A DNA stretch of 64,000 nt, taken from Grimontia kaedaensis. Its GTDB lineage: Bacteria; Pseudomonadota; Gammaproteobacteria; Enterobacterales; Vibrionaceae. Below, in pieces: positions 8,731 to 17,185 of this stretch (position 1 is its first letter; each line of letters starts with the position of its first letter). The notes under the pieces are model-generated. The model searched no databases, had not been told where the DNA came from, and saw only the letters and a program-made list of their open reading frames with translations. The position numbers and the translations under genes are program-made. The stretch lies in assembly GCF_023746615.1 (NCBI RefSeq), contig NZ_CP082276.1, forward strand, positions 806,001-870,000, in the 5' to 3' direction.

Positions 8731-8782
8731 AATGCTAATGAGATCAATTATCAGTTGCATTATTATCTTTTATGAATATGAT
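8731..8782. promoter_or_regulatory. Divergent tonB/hutW promoter region with Fur-like box
   Basis: The hutW promoter candidate is TTGCAT (8755-8760), a 16-bp spacer, then TATGAT (8777-8782). Read on the minus strand, TTGATC and CATAAT with a 16-bp spacer could drive tonB. Overlapping both is an A/T-rich run of NATWAT-like hexamers (8731-8767), including TGATAATTGATCTCA on the minus strand. Its first half matches the Fur 7-1-7 consensus exactly and its second half matches 4 of 7. Iron/Fur control is expected for hut genes; here it is inferred from motif likeness. Confidence 0.55.
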
Positions 8783-8843
8783 TGAAATCACAAGGAAACA
8801 GCTCGCAGTTTGACGCTGTTAATGTTAAAGGTTGCAAAATGAG

Positions 8844-10235
8844 ATGAATGTTGATCTTCACAATCCGGAATTGGTCGGGCTAAGAACACCTGATCCACTT
8901 CGTTTTGCTTTTCAACGCAAGAAGAGTGCGCATGCCGGTGGCATGATGCGTTCAGTTAATTCTGAAGATATCCAAACTACGCTTGAAAAAGCACATGCAA
9001 TCCCAGCGTCATCGGCGCATGCACCGCGCTGCCTGTACATTCACATTCCGTTTTGTCGCGTGCGTTGTACCTACTGCAACTTCTTCCAATACGCATCCAG
9101 CAAGTCATTGTTTGAAGGTTACGTTGAAGCACTGCGCGCAGAAATTCGATGGAAAGCCTCGCAAGTCTGGAGTCAGTCAGCGCCGTTCCAAGCGGTATAC
9201 ATTGGCGGGGGAACCCCAACCGATCTCAGTGGCGAACAAATCCGAATGATCGTCTCTGATATCCGCAGCCAATTTCCGCTGACACCGGACTGCGAAATCA
9301 CACTCGAAGGTCGTATCAACCGTTTTGGATTGGACAAATTTGAAGCGGCACTGGAAGGAGGCGTTAACCGCTTCTCGTTCGGCGTTCAGAGCTTCAACAC
9401 TCAGGTCCGTCGCAGTGCGAAGCGCCTTGATGACCGGGAAGTGGTGTTGGACAAAATCCAGCAATTAGCCAAATACAACGCGGCACCTATTGTTCTCGAT
9501 TTGCTTTATGGCTTGCCTCACCAAACTCTGGATATCTGGCAGCAGGACTTGAATGACTATCTTGAGTCCGGTGCTCATGGTGTCGACCTGTATCAGCTCA
9601 TCGAAATGCAGGGCTTGCCAATGGCAAAGTTGGTTGAGCAGGGCAAATTGCCGTATCCGGCAGATACACAAATGAAGGCCAGTATGTTTGAGATGGGCGT
9701 GAACTTCATGGCGAAGCACCATCAGAAACGTCTCAGCGTTAACCACTGGTCTTCAGACAACCGTGAACGCAGTATTTACAACTCGTTAGCGAAAACAACT
9801 GCGGAGATCATGCCTTTAGGGGCCGGGGCTGGTGGCAATGTCAATGGATGCCAGATGATGCAGACCCGCGATATGGATACCTACATCTCAGCGATCAATG
9901 ATTTCCGTTACCCTGTCACTATGATGACGCTAGCGCCTGCTAATAGAGGTGTATCTGCTGAAGTGAAAAGCGGTTTTGATGACGGTGTGCTGGCTCAACA
10001 CAAGTTGGATTCAGTGGCTGGACAAGGCTCGTTTGAAGCGCTGTCTCCCTTATTCGAAGCGTGGCAGGAAAACGGTCTGGTCTATCTTGAAAAGAATGAA
10101 AATGGCAGAAGTTATCTCACGCTGACTCTCGCCGGACAGTTCTGGGCGGTCACACTGGCCCAAAACCTGATTGAAGTATTACAAAACCAAACAGCGCAGA
10201 AAGTGCAAAGAAAAGCGGCAAACGTCGCAGCTTAG
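8844..10235 (+). CDS. hutW: Haem utilisation radical SAM protein HutW
   Basis: This 463-residue HemN-like radical SAM protein is of the HutW/ChuW group, which in relatives opens the haem ring anaerobically and releases iron. The [4Fe-4S] motif CxxxCxxC appears as CRVRCTYC at residues ~71-78, preceded by LYIHIPF. The GGGTPT motif (VYIGGGTPTDLSG) follows ~50 residues later, and the HemN-type C-terminal domain is present. I prefer the ATG at 8844 over an in-frame TTG at 8832 that abuts the TAAAGG. It is the first gene of hutWXZ. Confidence 0.92.
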   Translation: MNVDLHNPELVGLRTPDPLRFAFQRKKSAHAGGMMRSVNSEDIQTTLEKAHAIPASSAHAPRCLYIHIPFCRVRCTYCNFFQYASSKSLFEGYVEALRAEIRWKASQVWSQSAPFQAVYIGGGTPTDLSGEQIRMIVSDIRSQFPLTPDCEITLEGRINRFGLDKFEAALEGGVNRFSFGVQSFNTQVRRSAKRLDDREVVLDKIQQLAKYNAAPIVLDLLYGLPHQTLDIWQQDLNDYLESGAHGVDLYQLIEMQGLPMAKLVEQGKLPYPADTQMKASMFEMGVNFMAKHHQKRLSVNHWSSDNRERSIYNSLAKTTAEIMPLGAGAGGNVNGCQMMQTRDMDTYISAINDFRYPVTMMTLAPANRGVSAEVKSGFDDGVLAQHKLDSVAGQGSFEALSPLFEAWQENGLVYLEKNENGRSYLTLTLAGQFWAVTLAQNLIEVLQNQTAQKVQRKAANVAA

Positions 10236-10248
10236 GAGTAGTTAAACG

Positions 10249-10773
10249 ATGCAACAAGCGATCATCGTGACGGAAGAAACCAAAAAGCGCGTGGCTGAAT
10301 ATCTGGCCCAGGATGAGCACACACCAGTATCAAACATGGTGGATTCACTGAAACTGACGGAAGGTGAAATTACGCTGGCACTCCCAGAAAGTATGATTTC
10401 CCACGTGAAGGGTGAACTTGCACAGACCATTCTGGAAGCAATGCCACTATGGGGCAAGGTGACCACCATCGTACATTCTGGTGGCTCTGTCTTTGAATTT
10501 AAAGCGGCCTTTCCGAAAGGAAAAGTTGCACACGGTTACTATAACCTGATGGGGCGCGAAGGCCAGTTACATGGTCATCTTCGTCTGGATTTGGTCTCTG
10601 ACATTGCATTTGTCAGTAAGCCATTCCGTGGTGCTGAGAGCCACTACATTGGTTTCTTCGACAACACTGGTCACTGTGTATTTAAGATTTACCTTGGCCG
10701 TGACAAAAAGCGTCAGCTATTCCCAGAACAAATTGAACTGTTTAACGCCATGAAGCAGGAGTTGGCAAAATGA
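10249..10773 (+). CDS. hutX: Haem utilisation cytosolic carrier HutX
   Basis: This 174-residue protein of the HutX/ChuX family binds haem in the cytoplasm and hands it to HutZ in V. cholerae. ChuX-type features are visible, including the segment from GGSVFEFKAAFPKGKVAHGY (~80-99) and the region from GREGQLHGHLRLDLVSDIAF (~104-123). AGGAG precedes the ATG. It lies 13 bp after hutW and overlaps hutZ by 4 bp (ATGA). Confidence 0.92.
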   Translation: MQQAIIVTEETKKRVAEYLAQDEHTPVSNMVDSLKLTEGEITLALPESMISHVKGELAQTILEAMPLWGKVTTIVHSGGSVFEFKAAFPKGKVAHGYYNLMGREGQLHGHLRLDLVSDIAFVSKPFRGAESHYIGFFDNTGHCVFKIYLGRDKKRQLFPEQIELFNAMKQELAK

Positions 10774-11303
10774 GTGACAAAGCAGAACGTTTACAAAACC
10801 GTCTAGGCCCAGAAATCCAGGAGTTTCGTGATTCTCGCAACACGCTTCAATTGGGCACTGTAGACAAAGAAGGTAAACCACATACCAGCTATGCGCCTTT
10901 CGCTTTCTCTGAAATGGGTTACTACATTCTGGTTTCAGATCTTGCTACCCATGGTCAAAACCTCAAGCATCGCAAAGCCGTCTCTATCATGATGATCGAA
11001 GACGAAAGCGAGGCGCGCTCGATCTTTGCGCGTCGCCGCCTGTCATTTGACACCAATGCCGAACTGATTGAGCGTGATTCAGAACACTGGAAAACGGCAA
11101 TTCAGGTAATGAGTGATCGTCTGGGCGAGATGATCGACAACCTCAGCCAACTTGGCGATTTCAACCTATACCGTTTGAATCCAGTCATCGGCCGTTACGT
11201 GAAAGGCTTCGGTCAGGCATTTGATGTGTCGGGTGAAGACATGCTTTCCGTGATCCACCTGAATGAAGGTCACGTGAAGAAGATGAAAGAAGAGAACGCT
11301 TAA
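10770..11303 (+). CDS. hutZ: Haem-degrading protein HutZ
   Basis: This 177-residue FMN-binding split-barrel protein belongs to the pyridoxamine-phosphate-oxidase-like superfamily and cleaves haem in V. cholerae. TSYAPFAFSEMGYYILVSDL at residues ~36-55 is the split-barrel core. The C-terminal HLNEGHVKKM carries the His expected at the haem-ligand position. It is the last gene of hutWXZ. An N-terminally truncated second copy lies at 16236-16705. Confidence 0.93.
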   Translation: MSDKAERLQNRLGPEIQEFRDSRNTLQLGTVDKEGKPHTSYAPFAFSEMGYYILVSDLATHGQNLKHRKAVSIMMIEDESEARSIFARRRLSFDTNAELIERDSEHWKTAIQVMSDRLGEMIDNLSQLGDFNLYRLNPVIGRYVKGFGQAFDVSGEDMLSVIHLNEGHVKKMKEENA

Positions 11304-11311
11304 TCTCTTTT

Positions 11312-11338
11312 ATCAGGCCCTTATTCTGAGGGCCTGAT
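11312..11338 (+). terminator. Stem-loop after hutZ, possible terminator
   Basis: The perfect 9-bp stem ATCAGGCCC/GGGCCTGAT has a 9-nt loop but no T tract. It is kept in the second copy (around 16720-16742) as a shorter but still perfect stem, so it is probably a functional RNA stop or stability element. Confidence 0.5.
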
Positions 11339-11371
11339 ATCACCTCCCATAACTAGAAAAATCGCACGGAA

Positions 11372-11414
11372 ACCAGTGTGAGTAGGTTTCTTTTGCCTGA
11401 AGAAAACTAATTGG
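11372..11414 (+). promoter_or_regulatory. Conserved leader element upstream of the haem receptor
   Basis: This ~40-base block contains a GAAACC/GGTTTC hairpin followed by TTTTGCCTGAAG. It is near-identical upstream of the truncated receptor copy (from ~16773), whereas DNA on both sides of it differs. That local conservation suggests an mRNA leader or operator. The motif itself is not recognised. Confidence 0.4.
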
Positions 11415-11445
11415 GATTTCTCAGGCGCTTTAAAGAGTGGAAATT

Positions 11446-13638
11446 ATGACTATCAAGAAAAACAAGCTGGCGATTTTGGTCGGCCTTCTCTGTGCGGGCA
11501 GTGCTTCAGCCCAAGACGTTTATACCTTTGACGAAGTGGTTGTCTCTGCAACCCGAAGTGAGCAAAACATCAGTGATGTAGCCGCTTCTGTTGATGTAGT
11601 GAACAGCGAAACAATCGAAGAGAACCTTGCTCAAGATCTTGAGCAGGCGATTGCGAATGAGCCGGGCGTGTCGATGCCGGGCACGGGTCGCTTCGGTAAC
11701 TCAGGCTTTAATATTCGTGGTTTGAGCGACAACTACGTAAAAACCATGGTGGATGGCGTTGAACAACCTTCATCGTTCAACCCAGGCGCAGATGTGATGC
11801 GCAAATACAACAACACCGTTGAGACCGACACCTTGCAGCGTGTTGAGATAAGCAAAGGTCCTGCCTCCAGCCTATACGGCAGTGATGCACTGGCCGGTGC
11901 GGTGATCATCCGCACCAAGAACCCGGGCGACCTTCTGGTCGCTGAGGGTGATGACACCTATGCCAGCGTTAAAGGCGGTTACTACAGTGCTGATGAGAGC
12001 TACAAAGCGACTGCAACTTTGGCAAACCGTACTGGCGATCTGGAAACCTTGTTAATTTTCACACATCGCGATGGTCACGAAACAGCGACCCACGGCAGTG
12101 GCGCTGATATTGAAGGCCGCGAACGTGGACAGGCTGACCCATTTGATATCAACTCAGACAACCTTTTGCTGAAAGCTTTCTATCAGTTGAATGATGCGCA
12201 TCGAATTGGCTTGACGGGTGAGATTTATAACCGGGAAGCAGGTGGCCTGGTGCTGTCTAACGAAGGCTATGAAATCATACCAGGCTTCGTATATACGCGT
12301 AACAGCGCCAGTGATGAAGACAAACGCAAGCGCGTCACCTTCGAGCATGAATGGCAAGCGAACAACGTCGCGTTCGACCACCTGAAATGGCAAGTGACCG
12401 CCCTGGAAAGTGAAAGTAATCACAACACCTTTGATGAAACGCCACAGCCGCCAACGTCATTTGGTCATGGATACCGTCAGCGCATGCGTAACGGTGTAGA
12501 TAAGAGCGCCCAGTTTGATGCCCAGTTCGACAAGGCCATTGAACTTGAGAACAGCTTCCACGAAATCAGCTATGGCGTGAATTACATCACTAACGAGTTT
12601 GATCTGGATTACCGCGATTATTACCTAGAGGGTTACAAAGCGGGTACGTCAGTAGATAAAACCGGTGAAGTGCCAAACGCAGATTCAGTGAAATGGGGTA
12701 TCTTTATACAGGATCAAGCTTTCTTCCTGGAAGAACGACTGGTAGTGAATGCGGGTCTTCGCTATGACAAGTTTACCGCAGAGCCAAAACAAGCTTCAGA
12801 AGATAATCCAAAGTCCAAAAGTGATGCGTTAACGGCGAAACTGGGTGCGGTTTATCACTGGACCGAAAGTCTGAGCAGCTACGGTAATATCAGTCAGGGT
12901 TACAAAGCACCAACACTTCAAGACCTTTACTACTTCTATGAAACTGACGCGGCAAGTGGTGCGGTATTCGAGGCAAACCCGAACCTGAAGCCGGAAGAGA
13001 GCATTGGTTACGAAACTGGTCTGCGCTTCACTCAGGACTTCGGTCGTATTGAGTTCTCGGTCTATTACAACGACTACAAAAACTTTATCGAAACGCACAA
13101 ATTGGCTGATGACAACGGCCAGGGTAAAGAACTTTGGACCAAAGAAAACATCAGCAAAGCAGAAATCTATGGTGCTGAACTGAAAACACATTTGGCGTTG
13201 GATGTGCTGTTTGGCGCCCCTACAGGTCTATTTAGTGACATGAGCGTGGCTTACACCCAAGGTGAAGACAAAGAAAACGGTGAAGCGCTGGATACTGTCG
13301 CTCCACTTTCTGGTTACTTTGCGCTGGGCTATGCCGACGTTGAAAACACTTACGGTGGTAAGTTGTCAGTGAAAGCTGTTGCGGGTAAATCCGGCTCTGA
13401 TTGGAGTAACTCAAACGGAACTGAAAACGTGGGTGCACCAGGTTACGCTGTAACAGATGTGACAGCGTTCTACCGCCCGGTGACAGATCTGACGCTGCGT
13501 GCCGGTCTGTTTAATGCCTTTGATAAGAAATATTGGGACTACAACGACCTGATTGGTGCGGAATCAACCACAGACGGACTTGATCGTCGCACGCAACCAG
13601 GACGTAACTGGGGTATAGAAGCCGAATACGTGTTCTAA
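11446..13638 (+). CDS. hutA: TonB-dependent haem/haemoglobin receptor (HutA-like)
   Basis: This 730-residue outer-membrane receptor has a signal peptide at residues ~1-23 (cleavage after GSASA) and a TonB box directly after it (TFDEVVVSATR). The plug domain at ~45-155 has the typical blocks NEPGVSMPG, FNIRGLSDN and RVEISKGPASSLYGSDALAG. A 22-strand barrel follows, ending in the terminal Phe signature (WGIEAEYVF). The ATG at 11446 is chosen over an in-frame GTG at 11437 because it leads into the signal peptide. Position next to hutWXZ suggests a haem ligand, though the ligand cannot be read from sequence. A fragment of a second copy lies at 16852-17064. Confidence 0.88.
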   Translation: MTIKKNKLAILVGLLCAGSASAQDVYTFDEVVVSATRSEQNISDVAASVDVVNSETIEENLAQDLEQAIANEPGVSMPGTGRFGNSGFNIRGLSDNYVKTMVDGVEQPSSFNPGADVMRKYNNTVETDTLQRVEISKGPASSLYGSDALAGAVIIRTKNPGDLLVAEGDDTYASVKGGYYSADESYKATATLANRTGDLETLLIFTHRDGHETATHGSGADIEGRERGQADPFDINSDNLLLKAFYQLNDAHRIGLTGEIYNREAGGLVLSNEGYEIIPGFVYTRNSASDEDKRKRVTFEHEWQANNVAFDHLKWQVTALESESNHNTFDETPQPPTSFGHGYRQRMRNGVDKSAQFDAQFDKAIELENSFHEISYGVNYITNEFDLDYRDYYLEGYKAGTSVDKTGEVPNADSVKWGIFIQDQAFFLEERLVVNAGLRYDKFTAEPKQASEDNPKSKSDALTAKLGAVYHWTESLSSYGNISQGYKAPTLQDLYYFYETDAASGAVFEANPNLKPEESIGYETGLRFTQDFGRIEFSVYYNDYKNFIETHKLADDNGQGKELWTKENISKAEIYGAELKTHLALDVLFGAPTGLFSDMSVAYTQGEDKENGEALDTVAPLSGYFALGYADVENTYGGKLSVKAVAGKSGSDWSNSNGTENVGAPGYAVTDVTAFYRPVTDLTLRAGLFNAFDKKYWDYNDLIGAESTTDGLDRRTQPGRNWGIEAEYVF

Positions 13639-13660
13639 ACGCAGAATACCCTCTGAAGAT

Positions 13661-13690
13661 AAACACCCCGGATTTCTCTGGGGTGTTTTC
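13661..13690 (+). terminator. Terminator of the haem receptor gene
   Basis: The 9-bp stem AAACACCCC/GGGGTGTTT (13661-13669 with 13680-13688) is followed by TTC, 22 bp after the stop codon. Confidence 0.75.
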
Positions 13691-13757
13691 GGTTCTAGCC
13701 TGAGTTATGCTCAGAAGGTACATGATAATAAAAATGACAAAGAATTCTGGAGATACA

Positions 13758-15557
13758 GTGACTAGCAGTACGCTAACAACCATTTCGACACGTTGGTTGA
13801 TTGATCAGGCGAAAAAGCACAAGAAACGCCTGATTACCGCCAACCTTATCGCTATCTGTGCGACGCTCATCAGCGTGCCAATTCCTCTGTTTATGCCGCT
13901 AATGGTCGACGAGGTGCTGCTAAACAAACCTGCCGGTGGGGTGAATTTCTTCAACCAGATTTTGCCTGAGTCACTGCAGCAACCAGCCAGTTATATCGTC
14001 ATGGTGCTGATACTGGTGATTGTGATGAGGATTGTCAGCCAGGCGCTGAATATATGGCAAAGCCGTCAGTTTACCCTAGTGTCCAAATCCATCACTTGCA
14101 ATATTCGCCAGCAACTCCTCGATAAGCTTGGCCGCATCAGTATGAAAGAATACGAAGAGCGTGGCAGCGGGGGAGTGAGTTCTCATCTGGTGACGGACAT
14201 CGAGACTATCGACTCTTTCCTCGGCAACAGTTTGAGCCGTTTTGTGGTGGGTGTTCTGACGGTCTTTGGTACCGCAATTATCCTATTATGGCTCGACTGG
14301 GCGCTTGGCTTGTTCATTTTGCTGGTTAACCCATTAGTCATTTACCTCTCCCGCAAGATGGGCCAACGCGTTAAGCACCTGAAGAAGGCCGAGAACCAAT
14401 CTTTTGAGCGCTTCCAGCAACGTCTGGTAGAGACGCTGGATGGCATCTATCAGCTTCGTGCTGCTAACCGTGAACGTGCTTATCTTGATGTTCTGAAGAC
14501 AGATGCCGAAGCGATTCGCCACGATGCTGATAAGTACGCCTGGCAGTCAGAAGCGGCAGGGCGTGTTTCCTTCCTAATGTTCCTGATCGGTTTTGAGCTA
14601 TTCCGTGCGGCGGCGATGCTGATGGTGCTGTTCAGCGACCTGACCATTGGCCAGATCTTCGCAGTATTTGGCTACCTATGGTTTATGCTCAGCCCGATTC
14701 AAGAACTGCTCGGTATTCAATATGCATGGTTCAGTGCTTCTGCAGCAATGAAACGTTTGAACGGTCTGCTTGCATTGGATGAAGAGCCACGCAACGCATC
14801 CGAGAAAGATCCGTTGGAATGCAAAGAAACCTTTGGCGTGGAATGTCGCGACCTGACCTTCAGTTATGACAGTGAAAAAACGGTGTTGAACGGTCTTTCT
14901 CTGAACATTCCTCAAGGCAAGCGTGTGGCGCTGGTTGGCGCATCAGGTGGCGGTAAATCGACGTTAATTCAACTGCTGCTGGGGCTTTATCGCAAGTCTG
15001 ACGGTGAAATCCTGATTGATGGTAAACCTGTCGAAGAGATTGGTTACGAAACCCTGCGCCAGCATACGGCCGTGGTATTGCAACAACCGATGATCTTCAA
15101 CGATACATTGCGTGAAAACCTGACATTAGGGCGAACCGACTTCTCTGACGATCAGCTGTGGCAATCTCTGGAAATTGCTCAGCTAAGTGATGTTGTCGAT
15201 AAGCTGGATAACGGATTGGAATCCCAGTTGGGTCGACAAGGTCTCAAGCTTTCGGGCGGACAACGTCAACGCCTAGCGATTGCGCGTATGATCCTGACCA
15301 ACCCGAAATTGGTTATTTTGGACGAAGCAACCTCAGCGCTGGATACCGCAACAGAAGCCGCATTGCATGAAGCACTGAATAACTTCCTGCAAGGCCGAAC
15401 CACACTGATTGTGGCGCACCGTTTGTCTGCAGTGAAACAGGCCGACCTGATTTATGTGCTGGAAGATGGCAAGGTTGCACAAAGCGGTAACCACAGTGAA
15501 CTGGTGCAAGAAGAGGGGGTTTATCAAACCCTGTATGGCAACCTTCAAGTTGGTTGA
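13758..15557 (+). CDS. ABC exporter, fused TM-ATPase (MsbA/multidrug type)
   Basis: This 599-residue type I ABC exporter has six TM helices in the first ~310 residues and a nucleotide-binding domain at ~350-595. Walker A GASGGGKST is near residue 394, LSGGQRQR near 499 and Walker B LVILDEATS near 517. GTG at 13758 is chosen because GGAG precedes it by five bases; in-frame ATGs upstream (13707, 13734) have no ribosome site. Substrate is unknown. It follows the haem receptor after a terminator, so it is probably a separate unit. A 3' fragment of a second copy occupies 25195-25810 and begins inside Walker A. Confidence 0.88.
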   Translation: MTSSTLTTISTRWLIDQAKKHKKRLITANLIAICATLISVPIPLFMPLMVDEVLLNKPAGGVNFFNQILPESLQQPASYIVMVLILVIVMRIVSQALNIWQSRQFTLVSKSITCNIRQQLLDKLGRISMKEYEERGSGGVSSHLVTDIETIDSFLGNSLSRFVVGVLTVFGTAIILLWLDWALGLFILLVNPLVIYLSRKMGQRVKHLKKAENQSFERFQQRLVETLDGIYQLRAANRERAYLDVLKTDAEAIRHDADKYAWQSEAAGRVSFLMFLIGFELFRAAAMLMVLFSDLTIGQIFAVFGYLWFMLSPIQELLGIQYAWFSASAAMKRLNGLLALDEEPRNASEKDPLECKETFGVECRDLTFSYDSEKTVLNGLSLNIPQGKRVALVGASGGGKSTLIQLLLGLYRKSDGEILIDGKPVEEIGYETLRQHTAVVLQQPMIFNDTLRENLTLGRTDFSDDQLWQSLEIAQLSDVVDKLDNGLESQLGRQGLKLSGGQRQRLAIARMILTNPKLVILDEATSALDTATEAALHEALNNFLQGRTTLIVAHRLSAVKQADLIYVLEDGKVAQSGNHSELVQEEGVYQTLYGNLQVG

Positions 15558-15579
15558 TAACAAACAAAACATAAATCGA

Positions 15580-15603
15580 AGCCCTGCATCAGCAGGGCTT
15601 TTT
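15580..15603 (+). terminator. Terminator between the ABC exporter and the GH1 fragment
   Basis: The 8-bp stem AGCCCTGC/GCAGGGCT has the loop ATCA followed by TTTTT. The same element recurs at 25834-25857 after the duplicate. Confidence 0.88.
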
Positions 15604-15623
15604 ACTTTCTTGAGCGGTACGGA

Positions 15624-16240
15624 TTATTTCACTGTCAGCGAAGCACCCTGGGTTTTAATCACATCCTGGTACCAGAAGAAGCTCTTCTTACGTTTGCGTT
15701 CCAATGTGCCGGTAAAGTCGTCGTTTCGGTCGACATATATAAAACCATAACGTTTCCGCATTTCCGCGGTGGAATTCGCGACGAGATCAATCGGTCCCCA
15801 CGTTGTGAATCCCATTAACTCCACACCGTCTAACATGGCTTCACTGGCCTGAACTAAATGGTCATTAAGGTAAGCAATGCGGTAGTCATCCTGAATCTCA
15901 CCCTTTTCATCCAGTTCGTCGATTTCGCCCAGCCCATTTTCAACGATGAACAGAGGCTTCTGGTAACGGTCATAGAGGAAATTCAGCAAAATACGCAGGC
16001 CTTTCGGGTCGATGAGCCAGCCCCATTGGCTCTTGTCCAGATAAGGGTTTGGCACACTGGCAACGATATTTCCGACCTCTTTTTGCTTTGGGTCAGCACT
16101 TGCACAGCCACTGGCGTAATAACTGAACGAGATAAAATCGACTGAAGCGCTGGCAATGACTTCCAGGTCGCCATTTTCCATCGCGATATCAATGTCATTT
16201 TCTCTGAAGTAACGAAGCATGTAGCCCGGGTATTTCTCGC
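15624..16240 (-). pseudogene. Truncated GH1 6-phospho-beta-glucosidase (3' part only)
   Basis: About 205 C-terminal residues of a GH1 enzyme, closely matching the intact gene at 25879-27273, including the nucleophile motif IVENGLG. The N-terminal half with the acid/base motif TFNEIN is missing: at 16234-16240 the sequence switches to the middle of a hutZ copy in the opposite sense. The open frame runs on to 16298 only through antisense hutZ. It is almost certainly non-functional. Confidence 0.9.
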
Positions 16241-16705
16241 AATACGCTTCAATTGGGCACGGTAGACAAAGAAGGTAAGCCACATACCAGCTATGCACCT
16301 TTCGCGTTCTCTGAGATGGGTTACTACATTCTGGTATCAGATCTCGCTACCCATGGTCAAAACCTCAAGCACCGCACAGCCGTCTCTATCATGATGATCG
16401 AAGACGAAAGCGAGGCGCGATCGATCTTTGCGCGTCGCTGCCTGTCGTTTGACACCAATGCAGAACTGATTGAGCGAGATTCAGAGCACTGGAAAACGGC
16501 AATTCAGGTAATGAGTGATCGTCTGGGCGAGATGATCGACAACCTCAGCCAACTTGGCGATTTCAACCTATACCGTTTGAATCCAGTCATCGGCCGTTAC
16601 GTGAAAGGCTTCGGTCAGGCATTTGATGTGTCGGGTGAAGACATGCTTTCCGTGATCCACCTGAATGAAGGTCACGTGAAGACGATGAAAGAAGAAAACG
16701 CCTAA
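16236..16705 (+). pseudogene. Truncated hutZ copy
   Basis: This matches codons ~23 to the end of hutZ (10834-11303) but lacks the N-terminus and a ribosome site; the first possible start is an unsupported TTG at 16253. Of roughly 18 differences from the intact gene, about 15 fall in the first ~260 bp and most are synonymous. A run of about 200 bp is then identical. The pattern suggests a once-functional divergent allele with later mosaic exchange. Confidence 0.9.
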
Positions 16706-16851
16706 TCGCGCGTTTAGCAGGCCCTTATTCTGAGGGCCTGATCTGAGTTATCCCATAACGATAAAAATCACACGGAAACCAGTGTGAGTAGGTTTCTTTT
16801 GCCTGAAGAAAACTGATTAGGAACTCTTAGGCACTTCAAAGAGTGGACATT

Positions 16852-17064
16852 ATGACTATCAAGAAAAACAAGCATGCCAGCGTTAAAGGCGGTTACTACA
16901 GTGCTGATGAGAGCTACAAAGCGACTGCAACTTTGGCAAACCGTACTGGCGATCTGGAAACCCTGTTAATTTTCACACATCGCGATGGTCACGAAACAGC
17001 GACCCACGGCAGTGGCGCCGATATTGAAGGCCGCGAACGTGGACAGGCTGACCCATTTGATATC
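16852..17064 (+). pseudogene. Haem receptor fragment with internal deletion
   Basis: The first seven codons of the receptor are joined in frame to codons ~172-235, so the signal peptide, TonB box and most of the plug are lost. Similarity ends at GATATC (17059-17064), after which unrelated cargo begins. The 5' leader is retained upstream. The frame runs into 17130 but cannot make a receptor. Confidence 0.9.
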
Positions 17065-17096
17065 GCTCTGAAAGCCGGACTCTCAATCCCTTTTTT

Positions 17097-17120
17097 GAGG
17101 CCGCTTGGGTATACTAAAAG
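17097..17120 (+). repeat. Half copy of an intergenic hairpin repeat at the cargo's left edge
   Basis: AGGCCGCTTGGGTATACTAA resembles one arm of the inverted repeat at 46134-46187 (AGGTCGTTTGGGTATAGTAA), with four differences in 20. Only one arm is present here, so the element is truncated next to the point where receptor similarity stops. Confidence 0.45.
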
Positions 17121-17185
17121 ACATGCATAATAAAAGTGGATAACCACAACACATTAAACAACGTTGCTAGGAAAGGCATTTGCTT

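Larger units (their letters stand above)
10834..12150. repeat. Direct repeat R2, source copy (hutZ to receptor N-terminal part)
   Basis: This segment recurs at 16236-17064 in the same orientation, minus about 490 bp removed from the receptor (approximately 11467-11958). Confidence 0.88.
14942..16240. repeat. Direct repeat R1, left copy (ABC C-terminus to GH1 C-terminus)
   Basis: About 1.3 kb repeated in the same orientation at 25195-26497, covering the ABC ATPase half, terminator and 3' half of the minus-strand GH1 gene. The copies differ at scattered, mainly synonymous positions with fully identical tracts between. Confidence 0.9.
16236..17064. repeat. Direct repeat R2, truncated copy
   Basis: This is the second copy of hutZ to receptor sequence, with an internal deletion of about 490 bp. 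The intergenic part diverges more than the coding parts. Confidence 0.88.

Noticed and set aside
15624..16298. 224-codon minus-strand glycosidase frame
   Set aside because: The first ~19 codons are antisense of a hutZ copy; only the GH1 C-terminus is real.
16253..16705. Open frame that looks like a complete HutZ-type protein
   Set aside because: It lacks the first ~25 codons of hutZ and a ribosome site; it is annotated as a pseudogene fragment.
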